Source: HGM11525 sp045649145 (GTDB lineage: Bacteria; Bacillota; Clostridia; UBA1381). From it: 26,697 nucleotides of DNA. Each line of letters begins with the position of its first letter. Position 1 is the first letter of the stretch. The notes under the pieces were generated by a model. The model saw only the letters and a program-made list of their open reading frames with translations, made no database searches and was not told where the DNA came from. Below, one piece after another: positions 17,301 through 23,547 of the stretch. The translations under genes and the position numbers were made by a program. The DNA is taken from the NCBI GenBank assembly GCA_045649145.1, contig JAZRPK010000019.1, forward strand, positions 1 through 26,697. Direction: 5' to 3'.

Positions 17301-18209
17301 AACCCCTTGGGCGTGCCGTCACGTATGAATATCGGACAGGTGCTTGAGATGCACCTTGGCTACGCATACAGAACATTGAGCCTTAAGAGCCGCCGTGAGC
17401 TTGAAGCTATGACGGTCGATGAGGCATATAAGAAGACTATTCTTGACGCAAAAGAAAACCTCGAAAACGGACAGTTCCTCAAGATTGCAACACCTGTATT
17501 TGACGGTGCAAGAGATGAAGATTTGTCGCAGGCATTCGAGCTTGCAGGACTTGATAAGTCCTTTAAGTCAGTTGTATATGACGGAAGAACGGGTGAAAAG
17601 TTTGATAATCCTGTTACAGTCGGCGTGATGTATTACTTGAAGCTCGACCACTTGGTTGACGATAAAATCCACGCACGTTCAACAGGTCCGTACTCACTTG
17701 TTACACAGCAGCCTTTGGGCGGTAAGGCACAGTTTGGCGGACAGCGTTTCGGTGAGATGGAGGTTTGGGCACTTGAGGCATACGGCGCTGCATACACCTT
17801 GCAGGAAATTCTGACAGTTAAGTCCGACGATATTGTAGGACGTGTAAAGACCTACGAGGCTATCGTAAAGGGCGAGAATATCCCCCGTTCAGGTATCCCC
17901 GAATCCTTCAGAGTGCTTGTTAAGGAATTGCAGTCATTGGCTCTTGATATCCGTATCCTTAATAAGGATCAGGAGGAGATAGACCTTGACGCATACCTCG
18001 ACGAAGAAGACGATGCTCCGTCGCAGGATTTGATTGATACAATGCAGGGTGAAGAGATATTCACCGACGACGGCGATATGTCAATTGAGGATATGGACTC
18101 CGACGAAGATGACGATTTCGACTACGGCGAGGACTACTATGACGACGAAGACGAAGTAGAAGAGGACACCGCCAATCGCGATATTCTCACAGCTGAAGAT
18201 TTTCAATAG
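14397..18209 (+). CDS. rpoB: RNA polymerase beta subunit
   Basis: Catalytic core subunit of RNA polymerase. 1270 residues, with the full set of beta motifs: the rifampicin-pocket stretch FGSSQLSQFMDQPNPLAELR (about 480-499), RISALGPGGLSRERAGFEV, PIETPEGPNIGLI, KMAGRHGNKGVVSRV and, near the end, GGKAQFGGQRFGEMEVWALE. Residue 499 is Arg where many bacteria have Thr just before the conserved His of the pocket. The C-terminus carries a long very acidic extension (about residues 1200-1262, rich in Asp and Glu) beyond the usual end. A GAGGTGAT site precedes the ATG. Unlike many Firmicutes, rplJ-rplL are not upstream; a divergent DnaD-domain gene is. rpoC follows after 13 bases. Confidence 0.99.
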   Translation: MVHQVHMGKNTRLSYSKINEVLEMPNLIEVQKDSYKWFLEEGLKEVFHDISPIKDHSGHLVLEFFDYRLDYNSKYTVEECKERDAKYAAPLRVSVRLINTETGEIKEQEIFLGDFPLMTEQGTFIINGAERVIVSQLTRSPGIYYEFDRDKTGKPLYNSTVIPYRGAWLEYETDSNDVFSVRIDRTRKIPVTILIRAMGVQTNAEILELFGEDPRLTATFEKDPTDNRNDALLEIYKRLRPGEPLNVENAESLITNMFFDPKRYDLARVGRYKFDKKLALTSRIVGKVAADDVIDPTTGEILANAGDELTYDTVKRMENVGVNSLDVIVEEQRVRILSNDMVLISEYVDIDVSDLKLTKVRRKVLEDILDNLEDGDDLYEIISSRADELSPKHITVDDMMASINYVMNLANGVGSIDDIDHLGNRRLRSVGELLQNQFRIGLARMERVVRERMTIQDLEIITPQTLINIRPIIATINEFFGSSQLSQFMDQPNPLAELRHKRRISALGPGGLSRERAGFEVRDVHYSHYGRMCPIETPEGPNIGLITSLATFARVNEYGFVEAPYRKVDKEKGVVTDEIVYMAADTEDEFIIAQANEPLDSEGRFLDKQVAARYRDEIIEVDGSRIDYMDVSPRQLVSVVTACIPFLENDDANRALMGSNMQCQAVPLLTTDSPIVGTGMEYKVARDSGSAVLAKEAGTVVKVSADEIIIKGDATGAKHVQKLVKFTRSNQSTCINQRPIVSVGEHVEKGDIIADGPAMSNGELALGKNILIGFMTWEGYNYEDAVLISEDLVMNDVFTSIHIEEYECEARDTKLGPEEITRDIPNVSEDALKDLNEKGIIRIGAEVRAGDILVGKVTPKGETELTAEERLLRAIFGEKAREVRDTSLRVPHGENGIIVDVKTFTRENGDEMSPGVNEVVRCYIAQKRKISVGDKMAGRHGNKGVVSRVLPREDMPFLEDGTPLQIVLNPLGVPSRMNIGQVLEMHLGYAYRTLSLKSRRELEAMTVDEAYKKTILDAKENLENGQFLKIATPVFDGARDEDLSQAFELAGLDKSFKSVVYDGRTGEKFDNPVTVGVMYYLKLDHLVDDKIHARSTGPYSLVTQQPLGGKAQFGGQRFGEMEVWALEAYGAAYTLQEILTVKSDDIVGRVKTYEAIVKGENIPRSGIPESFRVLVKELQSLALDIRILNKDQEEIDLDAYLDEEDDAPSQDLIDTMQGEEIFTDDGDMSIEDMDSDEDDDFDYGEDYYDDEDEVEEDTANRDILTAEDFQ

Positions 18210-18222
18210 GAGGCGAAAGTAA

Positions 18223-21200
18223 ATGTTAGAATTTAATAGCTTTGATGCAATAAAAATCGGTTTGGCTTCGCCCGAAACAATCCGCAGCTGGTCGCACGGA
18301 GAGGTTAAAAAGCCTGAAACAATCAACTACCGCACACTTAAGCCTGAACGAGACGGTCTCTTTTGCGAACGCATCTTCGGACCGACTAAGGACTGGGAAT
18401 GTCATTGCGGTAAGTATAAGAAGATAAGATATAAGGGTGTAGTATGTGACCGCTGCGGCGTTGAGGTTACAAAGTCAAAGGTACGCCGTGAGAGAATGGG
18501 CCACATCGAGCTTGCAACACCCGTTTCGCACATCTGGTATTTCAAGGGCGTTCCGTCATCAATGGGACTTATCCTTGATATTTCACCCAGACAGCTCGAA
18601 AAGGTGCTTTATTTCGCAGCTTATATAGTAACAGACCCCGGCAACACAGAGCTTATGCAAAATCAGGTTCTGTCCGAGGCGGAATACCGTGAGCTTTACG
18701 AAAAGTACGGTAACAAGTTCTCAGCATCAATGGGTGCAGAGGCTATACACGAGCTTCTTTCACGCATCGACCTCGACGAACTCTCAGAGGAGCTAAAGGC
18801 TGAGCTTGAGGGTGCACAGGGTCAGAAAAAGGGCAAGATTATTAAAAGACTTGAAATTGTAGAGGCATTCCGCCTTTCCAATAACCGTCCCGAATGGATG
18901 ATTATGTCGGTAGTTCCGGTTATCCCGCCCGACCTTCGTCCTATGGTACAGCTTGACGGCGGACGTTTTGCCACAAGCGACCTTAACGACCTTTACAGAC
19001 GTGTAATAAACAGAAATAACCGTTTGCGCCGTCTTTTAGAGCTTGGCGCACCGGAAATTATTATCAGAAACGAAAAGAGAATGCTGCAGGAGGCTGTCGA
19101 TGCGCTTATCAACAACGGCCGCCGCGGCAGAACGGTTACAGGCCCCGGAAACAGAGCGCTTAAGTCACTTTCCGATTTATTGAAGGGTAAGCAGGGACGT
19201 TTCCGTCAGAACCTCTTGGGTAAGCGTGTTGACTACTCGGGACGTTCTGTTATCGTAGTAGGTCCTGAAATGAAGATTTATCAGTGCGGTCTGCCGAAGG
19301 AAATGGCAATCGAGCTGTTTAAGCCTTTTGTAATGAAAGAGCTTGTAGCACGTGGCCTTGCTCATAACATAAAGAGCGCAAAGAGAATGGTAGAGCGTGT
19401 AAAGCCTGAGATTTGGGACGTTTTAGAGGACGTTATCAAGGAGCATCCGGTACTCTTAAACCGTGCGCCTACACTCCACAGACTCGGTATTCAGGCATTT
19501 GAGCCTAAGCTGGTTGACGGCAGAGCACTAAAGCTGCATCCGCTCGTTTGTACAGCGTATAACGCCGACTTCGACGGTGACCAGATGGCTATTCACGTAC
19601 CGCTTTCACCCGAGGCACAGGCAGAGGCAAGATTTTTGATGCTTTCTGCAAATAACCTCTTAAAGCCACAGGACGGACACCCTGTTGCTGTTCCTACACA
19701 GGATATGATTTTGGGTAGTTATTACCTCACTCTTGTTAAGGAAGATGAGATCGGCGGCAAGGATTACCCCGAGCGTGATGCAAGCGTTGAATGGCATCCG
19801 CAGGTATATACAAGCTTCGACGAGGCAATCCTCGCATACGAGAATAAGTGCGTAGGACTCCACACACCGATTAAGGTGCTGCAGGAGGCTGACGTTCAGG
19901 GCAAACACTACAGAAAGCTCATCGACGCAACAGTCGGCAGAATTATCTTCAACCGCAACATTCCGCAGGATTTGGGCTACGTTGACCGTACCAATCCCGA
20001 TACAATGTTTGACCTTGAGATAAATGAGCTTGTAGGTAAAAAGCAGCTCGGTAAGATTATCGACCGCTGTATCCGTGTTCATGACACAACCAAAACAGCC
20101 GAGGTCCTTGACCTTATCAAGGAAACCGGTTACAAATATTCAACCAGAGGCGCAATCACGGTATCTGTTTCCGATATCGAAGTTCCCGAGCAGAAGAAGG
20201 AAATCCTTGCAAAAGCTGAGGAAGAGGTTGCAAAAATTACAAAGATGTTCCGTCGTGGTATTCTTACCGATCAGGAGCGTTACGAGCAGGTAATTAAGGT
20301 TTGGGCAAAGGCATCATCAGACGTTACAGACGCAATGATGAGCCACTTGGGCAAGTTTAACCCTATCTTTATGATGGCGGATTCAGGTGCCCGTGGTAGC
20401 GTTAACCAGATTAGACAGCTTGCTGCAATGCGTGGTCTTATGGCGGATACACAGGGTAGAACTGTCGAAATTCCTATCCGTGCTAACTTCCGTGAAGGTC
20501 TTAACGTACTTGAGTACTTTATCTCATCTCACGGTGCACGTAAGGGTCTTACCGATACGGCGCTTCGTACAGCCGACTCAGGTTACCTTACCAGACGTCT
20601 TGTAGACGTTTCTCAGGACGTAATTGTACGTGAGAAGGATTGTGGTACAACAGAGGGCGAATGGGTTGCTGAGATCAAAGACGGCAACGAAACTATCGAG
20701 CCGCTGGCAGACCGTATCCTTGGCAGAATTACAATGGCAGATGTTACTCATCCCGAAACGGGCGAGGTTATCGTTCCGGCAGATAAGCTTATGGACGATG
20801 CAGATGTTGATAAGATTTTGAAGGCAGGCGTTAAGAAGGTTTATATTAGAAGCGTTCTTACCTGTAAATCAAAGGTCGGCGTTTGTGCTAAGTGTTACGG
20901 CAGAAACCTTGCAACAGGTAAGCTGGTAAATGTCGGCGAGGCAGTAGGTATCATCGCAGCTCAGTCCATCGGTGAGCCGGGTACACAGCTTACAATGCGT
21001 ACCTTCCACGCCGGCGGTGTTGCATCGGGCAGCGATATTACGCAGGGTCTCCCGCGTATCGAGGAATTGTTCGAGGCGAGAAAGCCTAAGGGTCTTGCAA
21101 TCATCTCCGAAATCGGCGGTAAGGTTACCGTTTCCGAAACAAAGAGACGCAGAGAAATCACCGTTTCCAATGACGAAACAGGCGAGGCAAAGACCTACGT

Positions 21201-21786
21201 TATTCCTTATGGTTCAACCATCAAGGTTCAGGACGGCGACGTTATCGAGCTTGGTGACGAGCTGACAGTAGGTTCCGTTAACCCGAATGATATTCTTCAT
21301 ATCAAAGGACCGCACGCTGTTCAGGTATATATCACACGTGAAGTACAGAGAACCTATCGTATGCAGGGTGTTGATATCAACGACAAGCACGTTGAGGTTA
21401 TCACACGTCAGATGCTTAGAAAGGTGCGTGTAGAAGATGCTGGAGATACAAACCTCCTGATTGGCGCACTTGTGGATAAGTTCGAGCTTGAAGAAGCTAA
21501 TGAGGCACTTTCCGAGGGTCAGACACCTGCAGTTGCATCACCGGTGCTTTTGGGTATTACCAAGGCATCTCTTGCAACAGAGTCCTTTATGTCGGCTGCT
21601 TCCTTCCAGGAAACAACCAAGGTCTTGACCGATGCTGCTATCAAGGGTAAGGTTGACCACCTCTTAGGACTTAAGGAAAATGTTATTATCGGTAAACTCA
21701 TTCCTGCAGGTACAGGTATGCATGCATATAAGGATGTGGGCATAACTGTAGAGGGTTATGAGGTAGACGAAGATACAATTAACTAA
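18223..21786 (+). CDS. rpoC: RNA polymerase beta' subunit
   Basis: Largest core subunit, carrying the active-site magnesium. 1187 residues from ATG 18223, behind AGGAGGCG. The first zinc site uses Cys60, Cys62, Cys75 and Cys78. The catalytic NADFDGDQMAIHVPL is at about 447-461, so the metal-binding Asp residues are 449, 451 and 453. A second cysteine cluster (CKSKVGVCAKC) precedes the GEAVGIIAAQSIGEPGTQLT stretch and the trigger-loop MRTFHAGGVA. Length is close to that of Bacillus, with no large lineage insertion. Transcription ends in a strong hairpin about 50 bases after the stop; the ribosomal str operon genes (rpsL, rpsG, fusA) that often follow are absent. Confidence 0.99.
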   Translation: MLEFNSFDAIKIGLASPETIRSWSHGEVKKPETINYRTLKPERDGLFCERIFGPTKDWECHCGKYKKIRYKGVVCDRCGVEVTKSKVRRERMGHIELATPVSHIWYFKGVPSSMGLILDISPRQLEKVLYFAAYIVTDPGNTELMQNQVLSEAEYRELYEKYGNKFSASMGAEAIHELLSRIDLDELSEELKAELEGAQGQKKGKIIKRLEIVEAFRLSNNRPEWMIMSVVPVIPPDLRPMVQLDGGRFATSDLNDLYRRVINRNNRLRRLLELGAPEIIIRNEKRMLQEAVDALINNGRRGRTVTGPGNRALKSLSDLLKGKQGRFRQNLLGKRVDYSGRSVIVVGPEMKIYQCGLPKEMAIELFKPFVMKELVARGLAHNIKSAKRMVERVKPEIWDVLEDVIKEHPVLLNRAPTLHRLGIQAFEPKLVDGRALKLHPLVCTAYNADFDGDQMAIHVPLSPEAQAEARFLMLSANNLLKPQDGHPVAVPTQDMILGSYYLTLVKEDEIGGKDYPERDASVEWHPQVYTSFDEAILAYENKCVGLHTPIKVLQEADVQGKHYRKLIDATVGRIIFNRNIPQDLGYVDRTNPDTMFDLEINELVGKKQLGKIIDRCIRVHDTTKTAEVLDLIKETGYKYSTRGAITVSVSDIEVPEQKKEILAKAEEEVAKITKMFRRGILTDQERYEQVIKVWAKASSDVTDAMMSHLGKFNPIFMMADSGARGSVNQIRQLAAMRGLMADTQGRTVEIPIRANFREGLNVLEYFISSHGARKGLTDTALRTADSGYLTRRLVDVSQDVIVREKDCGTTEGEWVAEIKDGNETIEPLADRILGRITMADVTHPETGEVIVPADKLMDDADVDKILKAGVKKVYIRSVLTCKSKVGVCAKCYGRNLATGKLVNVGEAVGIIAAQSIGEPGTQLTMRTFHAGGVASGSDITQGLPRIEELFEARKPKGLAIISEIGGKVTVSETKRRREITVSNDETGEAKTYVIPYGSTIKVQDGDVIELGDELTVGSVNPNDILHIKGPHAVQVYITREVQRTYRMQGVDINDKHVEVITRQMLRKVRVEDAGDTNLLIGALVDKFELEEANEALSEGQTPAVASPVLLGITKASLATESFMSAASFQETTKVLTDAAIKGKVDHLLGLKENVIIGKLIPAGTGMHAYKDVGITVEGYEVDEDTIN

Positions 21787-21834
21787 GCATAAGGGAGCTT
21801 GCAGTATAGGGAGTATTATTAAAGATAGTAACTC

Positions 21835-21870
21835 AAAAGGCAGAAACGAGATTAATCGTTTCTGCCTTTT
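21835..21870 (+). terminator. Strong intrinsic terminator of rpoBC
   Basis: A perfect 14-bp inverted repeat (21835-21848 with 21857-21870, core GGCAGAAACG/CGTTTCTGCC) with an 8-base loop, closing with AAAA before and TTTT after. The symmetric A/T flanks could also stop transcription coming from the other side, that is from the lipoprotein gene. Confidence 0.95.
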
Positions 21871-21979
21871 ATTGTAGGTTTCGGCATTTATGTCCAACCG
21901 CTTATAAGGGTTTATCATTATCATATATATTTTGGAAGTTGTTGTACATGTTTACTGATTGTTTTAGAATCAAACAGTT

Positions 21980-22465
21980 TTAATTGTATTCATCAAATAT
22001 CATTTCTAACTCGTCCCGAGCTTCGTTTAAGTTCATAGGGTATATATCTCCATCTTCGTCAAATAACCCACCTTGTACAGACAATGTATTTTCTTTTGTG
22101 TTATGTATCATATAATAAATCATGCGGTTCGTTTCTGTTTCACCATCATAATCTAAGTTTACAGACACAACATATGTCATAGCTGTTTCGTTTGAAGTCA
22201 AAACGTTGGAATCTGGAGCATAGTTTCCCACCCAGTTTTCGTTCCACCCATAAGAAAGATTGACAACTTCCTCGTTAGTCATATCCTCAAAAAAGCTTGT
22301 CATTGTTTCTTCGAAAGAACTTGACTCATAACCTATTAATGTTGCAGATGAAATGTTGCCTTTCACGGCACATCCGCTTGTTAAAATTAAAACTAATAAA
22401 ATGAGCGTAGTTTGAATAGAAACACGTTTACCTTCTTTACAGATACAAAAATTTGTTTTTATCAT
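21980..22465 (-). CDS. Putative secreted lipoprotein of unknown function
   Basis: No family recognised. The 161-residue product has a basic N-terminus, a hydrophobic stretch (about residues 17-29) and LTSGC, which fits a signal peptidase II lipobox with the Cys at about 32. Position -3 is Thr, so the box is slightly atypical. The mature part is acidic and polar, with no membrane segment. Start is the ATG at 22465 behind GAGGTG. Base composition is clearly more AT-rich than in the neighbouring rpoC. A good SigA promoter lies upstream and overlaps a palindrome shared with the divergent RHH-transposase pair. Possibly part of the same acquired patch. Gene likely real; function unknown. Confidence 0.78.
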   Translation of the reverse strand: MIKTNFCICKEGKRVSIQTTLILLVLILTSGCAVKGNISSATLIGYESSSFEETMTSFFEDMTNEEVVNLSYGWNENWVGNYAPDSNVLTSNETAMTYVVSVNLDYDGETETNRMIYYMIHNTKENTLSVQGGLFDEDGDIYPMNLNEARDELEMIFDEYN

Positions 22466-22489
22466 TTTGCTTCACCTCGTATATGTTAA

Positions 22490-22518
22490 TTGATATGTTA
22501 TATATTATAACATATAAC
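22490..22518 (+). promoter_or_regulatory. SigA-type promoter of the RHH-transposase pair
   Basis: TTGATA (22490-22495), a 17-base spacer and TATAAC (22513-22518), five of six matches each. The palindrome fills almost the whole interval, so a bound repressor would block this promoter and the opposing one. Confidence 0.6.
22493..22515. promoter_or_regulatory. Perfect palindrome in the divergent promoter (candidate operator)
   Basis: Ten-base arms ATATGTTATA (22493-22502) and TATAACATAT (22506-22515) surround a TAT centre. The site covers the -10 of the lipoprotein promoter and touches both the -35 and -10 of the RHH gene promoter. Its position makes it a natural operator for the adjacent ribbon-helix-helix protein. 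The symmetry is seen; binding is inferred, and the AT-richness raises the chance of accidental symmetry. Confidence 0.6.
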
Positions 22519-22533
22519 CATAACTTTTGTCAA
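22504..22533 (-). promoter_or_regulatory. SigA-type promoter of the lipoprotein gene
   Basis: On the - strand TTGACA (22533-22528), an 18-base spacer and TATAAT (22509-22504), both perfect hexamers. The -10 lies inside the palindrome at 22493-22515. Confidence 0.8.
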
Positions 22534-22560
22534 TATATAATATATGTGAGGTGAAAAGTT

Positions 22561-22749
22561 ATGGAAGATAAACTTATTATAAATAAAAAGAATTTAAGAG
22601 GAGAAGATGGATATAAAACATTTTCTGTGCGTATAAAAGAAGAAACAGTTATAAAATTGAATACACTATCAGAAGAAACAAATCGTTCAAGAAATGAACT
22701 AATTAATATTTTATTAGATTATGCTATTGATAACAGCAGGGTGAAATAA
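22561..22749 (+). CDS. Ribbon-helix-helix (CopG/Arc-like) small DNA-binding protein
   Basis: 62 residues. After a short basic lead comes KTFSVRIKEETVIKLNTLSE (about 19-38), then ETNRSRNELINILLDYAIDN. This is the beta-strand plus two helices of an RHH dimerisation and operator-binding fold, with the typical Ser/Arg-rich turn. It probably represses its own promoter, since a palindrome lies just upstream. A GAGGTG site precedes the ATG. Its stop overlaps the start of the transposase gene by one base (TAATG), so the two are translated together. No toxin gene of known type is adjacent, so a toxin-antitoxin role is not indicated. DNA is AT-rich, unlike the housekeeping genes around it. Confidence 0.82.
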   Translation: MEDKLIINKKNLRGEDGYKTFSVRIKEETVIKLNTLSEETNRSRNELINILLDYAIDNSRVK

Positions 22750-23240
22750 TGGAATTACCAAAACGAAAACCAACAAGGTTAAAAGGCTATGATTACTCAC
22801 AAAATGGTGCATATTTTGTTACAATATGTACGTATAACAGAGAATATATATTGTCAAATATTACTGTAGGGGAGGGTCTCTGTGCCCTCCCGCAAAATAC
22901 ATTAACCCCAATAGGAAAAGAGATTGAAAAATCCATACAATATATTAATCATAATTATATTGGTGTTACAATTGATAAATATGTGATTATGCCAAATCAT
23001 ATACATTTAATTGTAGATTTAGATGATTCGGGAGGGCATAGAAACCCTCCCCTACAAAATATAATCGGACAATTAAAATCATATACAACGAATAAATTTG
23101 GCAATACTCTTTGGCAACGCTCATATCACGACCACATAATTCGTGGCGAGAAAGATTATCAAAAGATATGGGAATATATAGACACAAATGTAATAGTATG
23201 GAAACAGGATTGTCTTTATAATAGTGAAAGGTCGCAGTAA
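22749..23240 (+). CDS. REP-associated tyrosine transposase (IS200-like, Y1 HUH family)
   Basis: HUH single-strand DNA nuclease of the RAYT/Y1 transposase group, which cuts and joins at REP-type hairpins. The 163-residue protein starts KRKPTRLKGYDYSQNGAYFV (from residue 5). It carries the HUH motif MPNHIHLIV with His84 and His86, then LWQRSYHDHIIRGEKDYQKI and EYIDTN, typical of the family. I cannot fix the catalytic Tyr from sequence alone; Tyr112 and Tyr126 are candidates. Two GC-rich hairpins lie inside the gene and are translated as residues 39-48 and 94-103, where relatives vary in length. Coupled to the RHH gene by TAATG. No terminal inverted repeats were seen, as expected for this type. 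Confidence 0.9.
   Translation: MELPKRKPTRLKGYDYSQNGAYFVTICTYNREYILSNITVGEGLCALPQNTLTPIGKEIEKSIQYINHNYIGVTIDKYVIMPNHIHLIVDLDDSGGHRNPPLQNIIGQLKSYTTNKFGNTLWQRSYHDHIIRGEKDYQKIWEYIDTNVIVWKQDCLYNSERSQ
22865..22892 (+). repeat. REP-like palindromic element, copy 1 (inside the transposase gene)
   Basis: A 28-base element starting TGTAGGGGAGGG and ending GCCCTCCCG, with stem GGGAGGG/CCCTCCC (22870-22876 with 22885-22891) and an 8-base loop. It is very GC-rich in an AT-rich gene and translated in frame as VGEGLCALP. The reverse complement of copy 2 matches it at 26 of 28 positions. Confidence 0.85.
23029..23056 (-). repeat. REP-like palindromic element, copy 2 (inverted)
   Basis: The inverted partner of copy 1, 136 bases downstream. 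Read on the - strand it differs from copy 1 at two loop positions only, and the stem is intact. Translated in frame as SGGHRNPPLQ. The head-to-head arrangement resembles paired REP units (BIME-like). Confidence 0.85.
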
Positions 23241-23256
23241 ATTTTGCTGCGACCTT
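23228..23256 (+). repeat. Hairpin spanning the transposase stop codon
   Basis: A 10-bp perfect inverted repeat AAGGTCGCAG/CTGCGACCTT (23228-23237 with 23247-23256) around a 9-base loop containing the TAA stop. No T-run follows, so it is a weak candidate for an intrinsic terminator. It could mark the 3' edge of the mobile unit or stabilise the transcript. Confidence 0.6.
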
Positions 23257-23312
23257 CACTGTCCTTACGGCTATATCTAATTTTGCGGGCTCTCTTTTTT
23301 GGTAACAGGCTG

Positions 23313-23341
23313 TTGAAATTTAGCTAAATAGGGTGTATAAT
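23313..23341 (+). promoter_or_regulatory. SigA-type promoter of the DUF896-decarboxylase-recD2 group
   Basis: TTGAAA (23313-23318), a 17-base spacer and a perfect TATAAT (23336-23341), about 35 bases before the DUF896 start. Confidence 0.85.
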
Positions 23342-23374
23342 AATAGTATTACTTGTACGGAAAGGATATTTATT

Positions 23375-23542
23375 ATGGACCAGTCCAAACTTGACAGAAT
23401 AGGCGAGCTGTATCGCAAATCAAAGGCTGAGGGACTCACCGAAAAGGAAAAAGAGGAGCAAAAGGCCCTTAGACAGGAATATATCGACTTGGTTAAACGC
23501 AATTTCAGAGGCACATTAGACTCGATTGAGTATAAGGATTGA
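23375..23542 (+). CDS. DUF896 family small protein (YnzC-like)
   Basis: 55 residues: a helical hairpin with LDRIGELYRKSKAEGLTEKE (from residue 5) followed by QKALRQEYIDLVKRNFRGTL, the hallmark of DUF896. Bacillus YnzC belongs to this family and is encoded in a LexA-controlled operon with yneA; no SOS-like box is evident here. Function is unknown. I chose the ATG at 23375 over a frame opening at 23333, because the shorter form fits the family and GGAAAGG lies just upstream, while the extra codons would overlap the -10 hexamer of the promoter. The stop is five bases before the decarboxylase start. Confidence 0.9.
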   Translation: MDQSKLDRIGELYRKSKAEGLTEKEKEEQKALRQEYIDLVKRNFRGTLDSIEYKD

Positions 23543-23547
23543 TGGTT

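Noticed and set aside
19660..20082. 140-codon - strand frame inside rpoC
   Set aside because: Antisense shadow of a fully conserved coding region.
22865..23056. The two repeated GC-rich units as a CRISPR array
   Set aside because: Only two copies, in inverted orientation, inside a coding frame; no cas genes nearby.
22561..23240. RHH protein plus transposase read as a toxin-antitoxin module
   Set aside because: The second gene is clearly an HUH transposase; no toxin fold is present.
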